NCBI GenBank assembly: GCA_947501475.1
Contig: CANMWA010000005.1
Location: forward strand, 124,001 to 188,000
From: an uncultured Aquimarina sp.
Lineage (GTDB): Bacteria > Bacteroidota > Bacteroidia > Flavobacteriales > Flavobacteriaceae
Direction of reading: 5' to 3'
Length of the DNA stretch: 64,000 bases
Shown: one piece after another, positions 44,730 to 53,359 of the stretch
Numbering within the stretch: the first letter of the stretch is position 1
How the letters are laid out: the number at the start of each line of letters is the position of its first letter
Position numbers and translations under genes: made by a program
The notes under the pieces: generated by a model
Seen by the model: only the letters and a program-made list of their open reading frames with translations
Databases searched by the model: none
What the model was told of the DNA's origin: nothing

Positions 44730-45095
44730 CTAACAGGCAAAATTACCATCACAGAATATGAACATATAAACAATAGCTACAATCCCAATAATTATATTTA
44801 GAATAGGTAAGGAGGCAAAAAATATTGAAGCAAAGTTTTTATTGTTAGTGAATAAAATCCAGGCAGTTACAATACTAAAACATGATACAAACGGATAAGC
44901 GACAAGGCTTATAACCAGAATGATTGTTGGCAAGCTGTCTTCAGAACCTGGACTGTCAAACATCATAGCAGACATCATAATCATTGGTAAAGAAGGAAGT
45001 ATCAATATCCCAAAAACAACACTGGTTACGATTAGATAGATACGAGTATTGTTTCTTTTTTTAATTTCTTTTTCCTGAATAGTAGCTTCTGACAT
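44730..45095 (-). CDS. Hypothetical three-helix membrane protein
   Basis: The protein is 121 residues. A charged N-terminus (EKEIKKRNN) precedes three hydrophobic segments (about 18-40, 55-80 and 90-115); the tail CDGNFAC carries two cysteines. It is convergent with the decarboxylase and divergent from the MATE gene. Not recognised. Confidence 0.6.
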   Translation of the reverse strand: MSEATIQEKEIKKRNNTRIYLIVTSVVFGILILPSLPMIMMSAMMFDSPGSEDSLPTIILVISLVAYPFVSCFSIVTAWILFTNNKNFASIFFASLPILNIIIGIVAIVYMFIFCDGNFAC

Positions 45096-45155
45096 ATATT
45101 TTGGTTATGAACGTTAAATATACGATAAGAATAATTTAGTTAATTTCGGTTCTAA

Positions 45156-45163
45156 TACCTTTG
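45156..45163 (+). promoter_or_regulatory. -7 promoter box TACCTTTG of the MATE gene
   Basis: It is an exact TAnnTTTG box, 18 bp before ATG 45182. This argues against the upstream in-frame start at 45161, which lies inside the box. Confidence 0.6.
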
Positions 45164-45181
45164 CATCTTCAAAATTGTAAA

Positions 45182-46552
45182 ATGCTATACCAATACACTA
45201 AAGAGTTTCGATACAATCTAAAACTGGCAGCACCGGTAATGATGGGTATGTTGGGTCATACATTTGTTGGCTTGATCGATAATATTATGGTGGGGCAGTT
45301 AGGTACGGCAGAATTGGCAGCAGTATCCTTGGGTAATAGTTTTATGTTTATAGCTATGTCATTAGGTATTGGGTTTTCTACAGCAATTACTCCGTTGGTG
45401 GCAGAGGCAGATGGAGAGAATAATTTTAAAGCTGGTAAATCTGCTTTTAAACATGGATTGTTTTTATGTACTACCTTGGGGATTATATTGTTTTTGTTAA
45501 TTCTACTTGCCAAACCATTAATGTATTTAATGAAACAACCAGTAGAAGTAGTCGAACTGGCAATTCCGTATTTAGACTTGGTCGCTTTTTCTTTGATTCC
45601 CTTGGTAAGTTTTCAGGCAATGAAACAATTTTCTGATGGGTTGTCAATGACTCGATATCCTATGTATGCCACTTTGATTGCAAATGTGGTAAACGTAGTG
45701 CTCAATTATCTCTTGATATTTGGGAAGTTTGGATTTCCACAAATGGGTATCGTAGGAGCAGCGGTAGGTACTCTTGCTTCTCGATTTGTGATGATCATAT
45801 TTTTATGGGTTTTACTTAAATATAAAGATAAGTCTAGAGCATATGTAACGCAAATCAAGTTTTTTGTATTAGAAAGTAAGATGATTAAAAAAATAGTATC
45901 ACTTGGTTTTCCATCTGCATTACAAATGTTTTTTGAAGTGGCAATTTTTACTGCGGCTATATGGCTATCCGGAATCTTAGGAAAAAACCCACAAGCAGCA
46001 AATCAGATAGCTTTAAATCTTTCGTCAATGACTTTTATGGTGGCTATGGGATTAAGCGTAGCAGCTATGGTGCGGGTTGGTAATCAAAAAGGGCTTCAGA
46101 GATTTCAGGATTTACGAAGAATTGCTATTTCGATCTTTTTATTGTCTTTTTTAATTGCAACCGTCTTTGCATTGATTTTTATTGTTTGTAATCAAATATT
46201 GCCCAAAATTTATTTGGATATAGATGATGTTGAAAACCTTGTCGATAATACTGAAGTGATTATGATTGCGGCCAAACTTTTAATTATTGCCGCATTATTT
46301 CAGGTATCAGATGCAGTACAGGTTACAGTATTGGGGGCTCTAAGAGGTTTACAAGATGTAAAAATACCTACCGTGATTACTTTTATAGCCTATTGGATTG
46401 TTGGATTTCCGATCAGTTATTATTTGGGATTACATACCGAGTATAAAAGCTCAGGGATTTGGATTGGTTTGTTCGCAGGGCTTACAACTTCGGCATTGTT
46501 ATTGTATTTCAGATTCAATAAGTTAACAAAAGATTTAATTAAGAAAGATTAA
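45182..46552 (+). CDS. MATE-family multidrug/sodium antiporter
   Basis: The protein is 456 residues with twelve predicted helices in two related bundles. The first begins LAAPVMMGMLGHTFVGLIDNIMVGQLG with the family Asp-Asn pattern, and a second similar block is VSLGFPSALQMFFEVAIFTAAIWL (about 245). It exports drugs or metabolites in exchange for sodium or protons. Single gene with its own promoter. Confidence 0.9.
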   Translation: MLYQYTKEFRYNLKLAAPVMMGMLGHTFVGLIDNIMVGQLGTAELAAVSLGNSFMFIAMSLGIGFSTAITPLVAEADGENNFKAGKSAFKHGLFLCTTLGIILFLLILLAKPLMYLMKQPVEVVELAIPYLDLVAFSLIPLVSFQAMKQFSDGLSMTRYPMYATLIANVVNVVLNYLLIFGKFGFPQMGIVGAAVGTLASRFVMIIFLWVLLKYKDKSRAYVTQIKFFVLESKMIKKIVSLGFPSALQMFFEVAIFTAAIWLSGILGKNPQAANQIALNLSSMTFMVAMGLSVAAMVRVGNQKGLQRFQDLRRIAISIFLLSFLIATVFALIFIVCNQILPKIYLDIDDVENLVDNTEVIMIAAKLLIIAALFQVSDAVQVTVLGALRGLQDVKIPTVITFIAYWIVGFPISYYLGLHTEYKSSGIWIGLFAGLTTSALLLYFRFNKLTKDLIKKD

Positions 46553-46604
46553 TTATTTACTTTAATAACGGGAAATAAATACGGGTATAGTACCCATACA
46601 CCTG

Positions 46605-46635
46605 TTTGGTATTAACGAATAATTAACTATCTTTC
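46605..46635 (+). promoter_or_regulatory. Promoter of the OmpA-family gene
   Basis: TTTG (46605-46608), 19 bp, then TATCTTTC (46628-46635), seven of eight bases of TAnnTTTG counting the free positions. Confidence 0.55.
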
Positions 46636-46657
46636 CAAAAAAACAGAACATAAAAAA

Positions 46658-47743
46658 ATGAGAGTCCCAAATTCTAAATTTTTTGTACTATTGATGATAT
46701 TTTCAGTAGTTATTTCTAATACTAGTGTAGGTCAAGAGTTCGAACATAGTAAAAAGCAAAATTTAATTCCTAACCCAAGTTTTGAGAATATCAATACCAC
46801 GATTAAACGTATTGATATGGAGATGCAAAATTTTGCCATAATGAAAGATTGGAAAGCTTCTACCAATAGCCCTGATGCACATCATCCAGGGGTAAAACGA
46901 GTTAAATTTGTACATAGATCTCCTAATTTTCTTAATCAATTTGGGAAACAAGATCCTAGAACTGGAGAAGGAAAAGTAGGAATGTACATTGCTGGTGGAT
47001 TATATAAAGAAGGAGTAACAGCAAAACTAAAACGCCCCCTTTCTGCAGGTAAGTTTTATTATTTTCATATGTATGTTTCTTTAGGTGAAGGAATATCGAA
47101 TTCATGTACTTCATCGATAGGATCATATTTTACAGCAAGAGTTCCTAAGATTACTGCAACATCAAAAATAAAGCTACATGTAGAGTCATCAAAAATGGTA
47201 TGTAATACCAAAGGATGGACCAAAGTTTGTGGCGTATACAAAGCAAAAGGAACAGAAAAATATATTTCTGTAGGATATTTTTCTGATGGGCCGAAAGGAA
47301 AATCAGTTAAAGGAGGGAAGTATGATACAGGGTATTATTTTGTAGATGATGTATTGCTCATGGAAATGCGAGATCCTAAAAACCTTGTCGCCGGCCAGGT
47401 ATGCAATATGGCGCTTGATTTTTCGCCTATAGAATTTTTAATAGGAGAGAGTGAAGCATACAAAGAAATTCAAAAAGCGCTGGATTCTTATATTCAGTAT
47501 GCTACTATATTTAAAGTAAATTCGGTTAAAATTATTGGTCATGCCGATGATGCAGGTTCTTCTTTTGAAAACGAAATCATGTCTTCAATGAGGGCTAGTA
47601 ATGTTAAAAAATACATGATTGAAAAAGGAGTAGATGAATCCTTGATCGAAATTGTTGCAGCCGGAGATACATCTCCTGTTGTTACTACCGGTTCTGATTT
47701 GGATCCTGATTCTAATAATAGAGTCGAGATTAAAATTAAGTAA
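46658..47743 (+). CDS. OmpA-family protein with N-terminal carbohydrate-binding-like domain
   Basis: The protein is 361 residues. A signal peptide (ending NTSVGQ) is followed by a beta-sandwich-like domain (about 32-240) that opens NLIPNPSFENI, a start typical of CBM-like modules in Bacteroidota, and contains YYFVDDVLLME at its end. A C-terminal OmpA peptidoglycan-binding domain (about 255-361) has KIIGHADDAGSSFENEIMS and NNRVEIKI. It would link the cell wall to the outer layer or a glycan. Confidence 0.85.
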   Translation: MRVPNSKFFVLLMIFSVVISNTSVGQEFEHSKKQNLIPNPSFENINTTIKRIDMEMQNFAIMKDWKASTNSPDAHHPGVKRVKFVHRSPNFLNQFGKQDPRTGEGKVGMYIAGGLYKEGVTAKLKRPLSAGKFYYFHMYVSLGEGISNSCTSSIGSYFTARVPKITATSKIKLHVESSKMVCNTKGWTKVCGVYKAKGTEKYISVGYFSDGPKGKSVKGGKYDTGYYFVDDVLLMEMRDPKNLVAGQVCNMALDFSPIEFLIGESEAYKEIQKALDSYIQYATIFKVNSVKIIGHADDAGSSFENEIMSSMRASNVKKYMIEKGVDESLIEIVAAGDTSPVVTTGSDLDPDSNNRVEIKIK

Positions 47744-47780
47744 TGACCTAGTTTTTTTCGTGTTTACTTAAAAAAGATAG

Positions 47781-47788
47781 TACCTTTG
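47781..47788 (+). promoter_or_regulatory. -7 promoter box TACCTTTG
   Basis: It is an exact box, 24 bp before the ATG at 47813; it would drive the two following genes. Confidence 0.55.
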
Positions 47789-47812
47789 GATCATATATTT
47801 TAAGTATTCAGA

Positions 47813-48040
47813 ATGAGTTTTCCGAAATTTTTATTAGGTGATAATACAGATTATCCCGATGCTATCTTTGTGGTTCATACCGAATTTCCAAGGTTTATTA
47901 TTAATCTTGAAAATGATGAGGTCGAATGGCTTGAGGAGTTTGATAAAAGTGATGAAAAAGAACTACAAGATGAAGCAGAGAACCTTTTTAAGGCTGCCAA
48001 TGATTTTTATGATCGTGAAATAGAGCGTTACGACGAATAA
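47813..48040 (+). CDS. Conserved small acidic protein
   Basis: The protein is 75 residues, very acidic (20 or more Asp and Glu), with an N-terminal beta region (PDAIFVVHTEFPRFIINL) and a C-terminal helix. No signal. A precise promoter box upstream and a 16-bp gap to the PAP2 gene support it as real and co-transcribed. I recall similar short proteins in Flavobacteriaceae but no function. Confidence 0.75.
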   Translation: MSFPKFLLGDNTDYPDAIFVVHTEFPRFIINLENDEVEWLEEFDKSDEKELQDEAENLFKAANDFYDREIERYDE

Positions 48041-48056
48041 ATTATAAATCACATTC

Positions 48057-48626
48057 ATGGAAGAGCTCATACAACTTGATAAAGACCTTTTTTTATACCT
48101 TAATAGTTTAGGTACTTCTACCTGGGATGGTTTCTGGTTATTTATGACCGAAAAGTTCTACCAAATACCATTGTATTTGTTGTTATTGTTCTTTTTTCAT
48201 AAATATTTTGGGATACGAGGTACTATAATCACTTTGATAATTGTTGCGTTACTTATTACAGCTGCAGATCAGTTATCAAACCTGTTCAAGAATGTGCTTT
48301 TTATGAGGCCCAGACCTTGTAGAGCCGATGGTGTAGCAGAGTTTACTCGTTTTATAGCCGAACGATGTGGGCGACATGGTTATTTTTCGGGTCATGCAGC
48401 AAACTCTATGGCGTTAGCTTTCTTCACCGGATTAGCATTACAAAAACATCTCAAATATATCTTTCCATTCATGGTGGCTTGGTCTATCGTTGTGAGTTAT
48501 AGTAGAATTTACATAGGTGTACATTATCCAGGAGATATTATCACTGGTATGGCTATTGGTATTTTATTAGGGTTGGGAGCTTATAAATTGCACACCTACT
48601 TTATTGAGCGTTATGGAATGGTATAA
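48057..48626 (+). CDS. PAP2-family membrane phosphatase
   Basis: This is a 189-residue enzyme with five or six helices. The three catalytic motifs are present: K-x6-RPR as KNVLFMRPRP (about 81-90), SGH in YFSGHAANSM, and SRIYIGVHYPGD with the third-motif Arg and His. It probably removes phosphate from undecaprenyl diphosphate or a related lipid, which would suit the neighbouring PBP, but specificity is inferred. Confidence 0.9.
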   Translation: MEELIQLDKDLFLYLNSLGTSTWDGFWLFMTEKFYQIPLYLLLLFFFHKYFGIRGTIITLIIVALLITAADQLSNLFKNVLFMRPRPCRADGVAEFTRFIAERCGRHGYFSGHAANSMALAFFTGLALQKHLKYIFPFMVAWSIVVSYSRIYIGVHYPGDIITGMAIGILLGLGAYKLHTYFIERYGMV

Positions 48627-48649
48627 AATAACCTTTTACCTGCTTTTTT

Positions 48650-48670
48650 GAACCTTTTAGGTTCTTTTTA
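48650..48670. terminator. Terminator between PAP2 and PBP genes
   Basis: GAACC (48650-48654) pairs with GGTTC (48660-48664), then TTTTT. Confidence 0.6.
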
Positions 48671-48696
48671 TATGCTTTTACCTTCTTTTGTAAAAT

Positions 48697-50952
48697 TTAC
48701 TTTTCTTTTTTAAACTTCTTCTTTTTCTTCTTTTTACCAAAAAGTCTTTTAAGTAAGTTATCTCGCTTTTCTGGTTTACAGTCAAGATCTTTTAGTATTT
48801 CTTCAGAAGGTTCTTCGAATTTGCTTTTGGTAATGAAATCAAAATCAGGGTTTTGATCCATTTTTTGATATAATTTGGCAAAAATGGGTAAAGCAGTATT
48901 TGCGCCCTGACCCAAAGCAGTAGTTTTAAAACCAATGTTATAATTGTCATTTCCGACCCAAGTGACAGTAACTAGATTTGGAGTGATACCAACAAACCAA
49001 CCATCTTTATTATCTTGTGTGGTTCCTGTTTTTCCGGCAATATCATTCTCTAGATTATATGTAGTTCTTATCCTAGCTGCTGTACCTCGTTCTATTGTTG
49101 ATTTCATGATTTCTAGCATCACTTTTCGTGTGTAATCGCTAAAGGCTGGTGTATCTATAACTTCTGGTTCAAAAGAAGCAATAAGGTTACCGTTTTTATC
49201 TTCAATCTTTGAGATATAATAGGGCTTTACACTTTTTCCTTCATTAACATAACTGGCATAGGCTCCTGCAAGTTCTTTTATTTTGATACCATCGGTACCT
49301 AGTGCCATAGCTGGTTTATGAGAAAGCGAATCGGTAATCCCTAATTTTTGAACTTGATCAATTACTGTAGGAATTCCTATTTCATTTAACACCTTAACAG
49401 CAATTGTGTTTACCGAGTTGCTTAACGCCTTTTCTAACGTGAAATTAAGATGTGGGTCTTCTTCATTTTTATCAGCATTTTTCGGAGTCCAATTGTCTAG
49501 GTTGGTATAGGTAATTTCTTTTGTTGAAAAATAGGTGCACGGTTTCATTCCGTTTTCGATAGCAGCAGTATATACAAAAGGCTTAAAGGTCGAACCCACT
49601 TGTCTTTTGCTTTGAGAAACATGGTCGTATTTAAAATAACGATAATCAATACCGCCAAGATATGCTTGTACAGCTCCTGTTGTTGGTTCTATAGCAATCA
49701 TTCCGGCATTTAAAAACTTAAGGTAATGTTGCAGGCTATCTATAGATGAGATTTTTTTGGTTTCATTTCCCTCCCATTCAAATAGTTCAACATCTTTTTT
49801 TAATGAAAGAGAGTCTTTAATCTGTGTCTCTGTGAGTCCTATTTCTTTTAATTTTTTATAAATATCAAGTTGTTTAACAGCATTGTTAATTAATTCTTGA
49901 TTGTTTATCCAGGGAGTAGCACTGCCATATGATGTTTCATAATCTTTTTGCAATACTAGCATATGTTCTTTCATCGCTTCTTCGGCTAGTACTTGCATTT
50001 TATAATTTAAGGTAGTGTGAATGATCAAACCATCATTATAAAGATCATATATGGTACTATCCGGCTTTTTATACTGCTTAAGAATTTCGGTAAGTTCTTT
50101 TTTTACAGTTTCTCTAAAATACGGAGCTAACCCAAGATCATGATTAAAATATTGATAATCTAAAGCAATTGGTTTACTCATAGTCTCGTCTGCACGATTG
50201 GTACTTATGTATTGATACTTAACCATTTGTTTGAGTACAACATCTCTACGCAATTGACTTCTTTCGGTAAAAAGTCTTGGATTATAACTATGATTGGCTT
50301 TTAGGGTTCCTATGAGTGTTGCAGCTTCAGCTAATGATAATTTATGAGCAGGTTTATTAAAGAATTTTTGCGAAGCACTTTCGATACCATAAGTGTTATC
50401 AGAAAACGGTACGGTATTGAAATAAAGCGTTAAAATCTCTTTTTTAGAATAAATATCTTCCATTCTTTTTGCGATAAAGGATTCTTTCAGCTTATTAATT
50501 ACTGTGCTAAAGAACCTATATTTTTTTCTTCCAAATAGGTTTTTGGCCAGTTGCAAAGTAATAGTACTTCCTCCTCCAGAGGATTTGTTTCGCAATAAAA
50601 TAGTTTTAAAAAACACACGCAAAAGACTAGTGTTGTCTACACCATCATGTTCATAAAATCGTACATCTTCTGTAGCAATTAGAGCATCAATAAGGTGTTG
50701 TGGCAAGTCCTCATAAGTTATGGGTTGCCTATCGTAGATATAATATTTACCAATTAGATGGCCATCTTTGTCAAGGATTTGTGTGGCTTCTGCTTGTTTA
50801 AGAGTACTTAATTCTTCTTTATTCGGAAGTTTTCCAAAAAACCCAAAGTAAATACTAGCATAGAAACATAAACATAAAATTAGAATTCCTGCCAATGATA
50901 ACAAGGTCCACTTGATCCACCTTTTTTGTAATAAATTCTTTATCATAATCAT
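48697..50952 (-). CDS. Class A penicillin-binding protein (transglycosylase/transpeptidase)
   Basis: This is a 751-residue bifunctional peptidoglycan synthase. One N-terminal helix (about 14-34) is followed by the GT51 domain with the catalytic Glu in ATEDVRFYEHDG (about 94) and GGSTITLQLAKNLF. The transpeptidase has the active Ser in GSTFKPF (about 455), SNSVNT and KTGTTQDNKDGWFVG (about 641). The tail (about 730-751) is almost all Lys, Phe and Arg. It belongs to the PBP1A type; a second Met, three codons in, is an alternative start. Confidence 0.93.
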   Translation of the reverse strand: MIMIKNLLQKRWIKWTLLSLAGILILCLCFYASIYFGFFGKLPNKEELSTLKQAEATQILDKDGHLIGKYYIYDRQPITYEDLPQHLIDALIATEDVRFYEHDGVDNTSLLRVFFKTILLRNKSSGGGSTITLQLAKNLFGRKKYRFFSTVINKLKESFIAKRMEDIYSKKEILTLYFNTVPFSDNTYGIESASQKFFNKPAHKLSLAEAATLIGTLKANHSYNPRLFTERSQLRRDVVLKQMVKYQYISTNRADETMSKPIALDYQYFNHDLGLAPYFRETVKKELTEILKQYKKPDSTIYDLYNDGLIIHTTLNYKMQVLAEEAMKEHMLVLQKDYETSYGSATPWINNQELINNAVKQLDIYKKLKEIGLTETQIKDSLSLKKDVELFEWEGNETKKISSIDSLQHYLKFLNAGMIAIEPTTGAVQAYLGGIDYRYFKYDHVSQSKRQVGSTFKPFVYTAAIENGMKPCTYFSTKEITYTNLDNWTPKNADKNEEDPHLNFTLEKALSNSVNTIAVKVLNEIGIPTVIDQVQKLGITDSLSHKPAMALGTDGIKIKELAGAYASYVNEGKSVKPYYISKIEDKNGNLIASFEPEVIDTPAFSDYTRKVMLEIMKSTIERGTAARIRTTYNLENDIAGKTGTTQDNKDGWFVGITPNLVTVTWVGNDNYNIGFKTTALGQGANTALPIFAKLYQKMDQNPDFDFITKSKFEEPSEEILKDLDCKPEKRDNLLKRLFGKKKKKKKFKKEK

Positions 50953-50986
50953 ATATCGACTAGATAACGTCTAAAATTTAATATTA

Positions 50987-52507
50987 TTAGACAGTATGTG
51001 TGTCATGTTTTTTTCTATAATCCAGAATAAATAATATAATCATTATTACCATTAGTATTGAAAAGGGTAGTGAAGTGATAATAAGTAGTTTTTGCATAGC
51101 GACCAAGACATTAATTTCTGCTTTTACATTACCTAATAAAATGATCCCGATAGAAAAAATTAATACTATAATACTCCATAATAAACGATGTTTTTTTGAA
51201 GGTTCTTGTTTACCATCATCGGTAAACATACTAAGTACAAAAATGGCTGAATCTAATGAAGTGACTAAAAAACTAATTAATAATAGAATTGTTAGTGTAT
51301 TTATAAACCCTTGAAATGGATAGTTTTCAAAAAAGATAAAAATAGAACTAAACACATTGTCGAATTGCCCTTGATATACTCCTAAATTTTCAATGATACC
51401 AAAAGCTGATTGACCAAAGGTTGTAAACCAGAAAAAAGTACCTAATGATGGAACTAGTAATACTCCTAAAATGATTTCACGCAATGTTCTTCCTTTTGAG
51501 ATTCGTGCAATAAAAATCCCTGTAAAAGGAGCCCAGGCTAACCAAAATGCCCAATAATAGTAAGTCCAATCTGTAAGGAATGCTTCTCCGGGATTATATT
51601 GACCATATGCCAAGCTAAGCGGTATAAAATCGATAATATAATAATACAACGAGGTAATGAATTGACTGGTTACTGATAGCATATCACTTTGCAGAAAGAC
51701 AAAAAACAAAAGCCCAATGGTGATGTAAATATTCCAGGTTGAAATTATTTTGATCCCTTTGTTAACACCTCTAAAAACTGAAATAAATGCTAAAATTGAA
51801 ATCACAAATAATATAAAGATAGTTCCTGTGAGTCCAAAGTCTTCTTTTAATAAATGGGTAAGCCCTCCTTCGATTTGCGTAGTGCCTAATCCAATTGCAG
51901 CTACTAGTCCAAAAACGGTAGTAAGAATTGCTAGTATATCGATACTGGCAAAAATAAAATTGCGAGGTTTTTTTAAAGTCACTATATTCTCTATAGATGA
52001 AAAAGCACTACTAGATAATACTTTTTTAGATTGCACAAAAAGATAATACCCTACTGTAATGGCAAATACAGCATAAAATGCCCATGCAGTAAACCCCCAT
52101 TGATAAAATGTGTATTCTAATGCTATAGTTTTTGCATCTGTGCCATTATGAATAGGCGGATTATGCATCATGTATACAGGTTCTTGTACAGCTCTTAGTA
52201 ATATTCCAGCGCCCATCCCAGCACTATACAACATAGATATCCAGGCTATTTTTGAGAATTGAGGTCGATCGGTTGATTTGCCTAATCGCCGTTTACCCCA
52301 TTTTGAAAATGCAAGAACAATCAATAATACAACACAGATTAACCCTAGCCATAAATAAAACCTTCCGAATCTTTGACGAATGTACACCGAAAAAGACTCT
52401 ATACCATCATAGGTTTCAAGCGTAAAGACGTATAAGAAAAATGAAAAAAAAAGTAAAATGCCTAATGAAATATATAGTAAGCCATTTTTCTTTATATCTA
52501 ATTTCAT
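50987..52507 (-). CDS. BCCT-family betaine/choline-type transporter
   Basis: This is a 506-residue inner-membrane carrier with twelve helices. The glycine-rich helix reads SAGMGAGILLRAVQEPVYMMHNPP, a variant of the GxGxG motif of this family. The aromatic substrate box lies in YYYWAFWLAWAPFTGIFIARISKGRT, followed by FTTFGQSAF. It imports osmoprotectants such as glycine betaine. The tails are short, so it lacks the long osmosensing C-terminus of BetP. Confidence 0.88.
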   Translation of the reverse strand: MKLDIKKNGLLYISLGILLFFSFFLYVFTLETYDGIESFSVYIRQRFGRFYLWLGLICVVLLIVLAFSKWGKRRLGKSTDRPQFSKIAWISMLYSAGMGAGILLRAVQEPVYMMHNPPIHNGTDAKTIALEYTFYQWGFTAWAFYAVFAITVGYYLFVQSKKVLSSSAFSSIENIVTLKKPRNFIFASIDILAILTTVFGLVAAIGLGTTQIEGGLTHLLKEDFGLTGTIFILFVISILAFISVFRGVNKGIKIISTWNIYITIGLLFFVFLQSDMLSVTSQFITSLYYYIIDFIPLSLAYGQYNPGEAFLTDWTYYYWAFWLAWAPFTGIFIARISKGRTLREIILGVLLVPSLGTFFWFTTFGQSAFGIIENLGVYQGQFDNVFSSIFIFFENYPFQGFINTLTILLLISFLVTSLDSAIFVLSMFTDDGKQEPSKKHRLLWSIIVLIFSIGIILLGNVKAEINVLVAMQKLLIITSLPFSILMVIMIILFILDYRKKHDTHTV

Positions 52508-52812
52508 AGCATATATTTTACACGTCTTAAGCTGATTTAAATACCTAAAAAGTTTTAGTAATCATCTAATATATGAATAAAAATTTTGTGATTTTTAACA
52601 AGTAAAAAAACAAAAAAATAATCAAATATTTAAGGATAATTTTTTAGATATCTCATTTTTTTTAAATAAACTTGTAATAGTATATTCAATGAAATATGCT
52701 GCTATACCCGAATTGAAAATTACTTGGGGTTAGTTAGATTGATACCCCAAGGTTTGTGTTATACTAATCATATTTACCACTAGATAAGCTAACTAACTAA
52801 ACCTGCAAACCC
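52508..52812. other. 305-bp intergenic region with a possible leader RNA
   Basis: This is a very AT-rich divergent gap with no gene. Its right part holds CTTGGGGT (52723-52730) and ACCCCAAG (52744-52751) as a hairpin, and GGTTAGTTAG (52729-52738), which could instead pair with CTAACTAAC (52790-52798) next to the start of the following gene. The two pairings overlap and would compete. Confidence 0.45.
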
Positions 52813-53109
52813 ATGAGAAGAGTAATTGTTGACTACAAAAAATTAAATAAAAACATTCTGAATCTTCTTGTCGAAAAATTTCCTGATGGATATGCCGATC
52901 GAGATATTATTTATTTCAAAAACCAGTATAATGAAGCTATCGAAGCTGTAGAAGTGAAAACTGCTGAGACAATCTATTTGGTTAAGATTAGTAAGAGACT
53001 CGCAGATACAATGCAAAGCTTTGAGGACGATGATACCAGTACAACTCAAAATACTGATATCCCAGAAGGTGTAAGCAAAGAAGAAGTTGGGGATATCGAT
53101 GATAGATAA
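52813..53109 (+). CDS. Conserved small cytosolic protein
   Basis: The protein is 98 residues. It starts RRVIVDYKKLNKNILNLLVEKFPDGY, then a strand-rich middle (AIEAVEVKTAETIYLVKIS) and an acidic tail after residue 75. No signal or membrane segment. I believe similar proteins are common in Flavobacteriaceae, but know no role. The leader may contain a switchable hairpin. Confidence 0.75.
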   Translation: MRRVIVDYKKLNKNILNLLVEKFPDGYADRDIIYFKNQYNEAIEAVEVKTAETIYLVKISKRLADTMQSFEDDDTSTTQNTDIPEGVSKEEVGDIDDR

Positions 53110-53359
53110 GCGATCCCTTAGATGCGTTATCATAACATTGATTCAAAAATTATAGTACTTGATAAATTCGAGTAGGTTGACTTTTGTGCAATATGAACAG
53201 ATGGTTTAACGATACGATTTAGAATAATTTGCCTTAAAATTTCATATACCAGATAAAGTTTTCTTTTATTTGTATTTTTTGATTTTATTAACAATTCTAA
53301 AACGTAAGAGAAATGGCTTTTAGAAATGGGGATTTCTTTTAGTTATTTGTAAGTAATAC

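Noticed and set aside
46583..46595. GGGTATAGTACCC hairpin after the MATE gene
   Set aside because: The stem is five base pairs with no T-run; it could add to RNA stability but does not qualify as a terminator.
53110..53359. Possible small gene before the PagL-like protein
   Set aside because: All frames are broken within 25 codons and no promoter box is clear.
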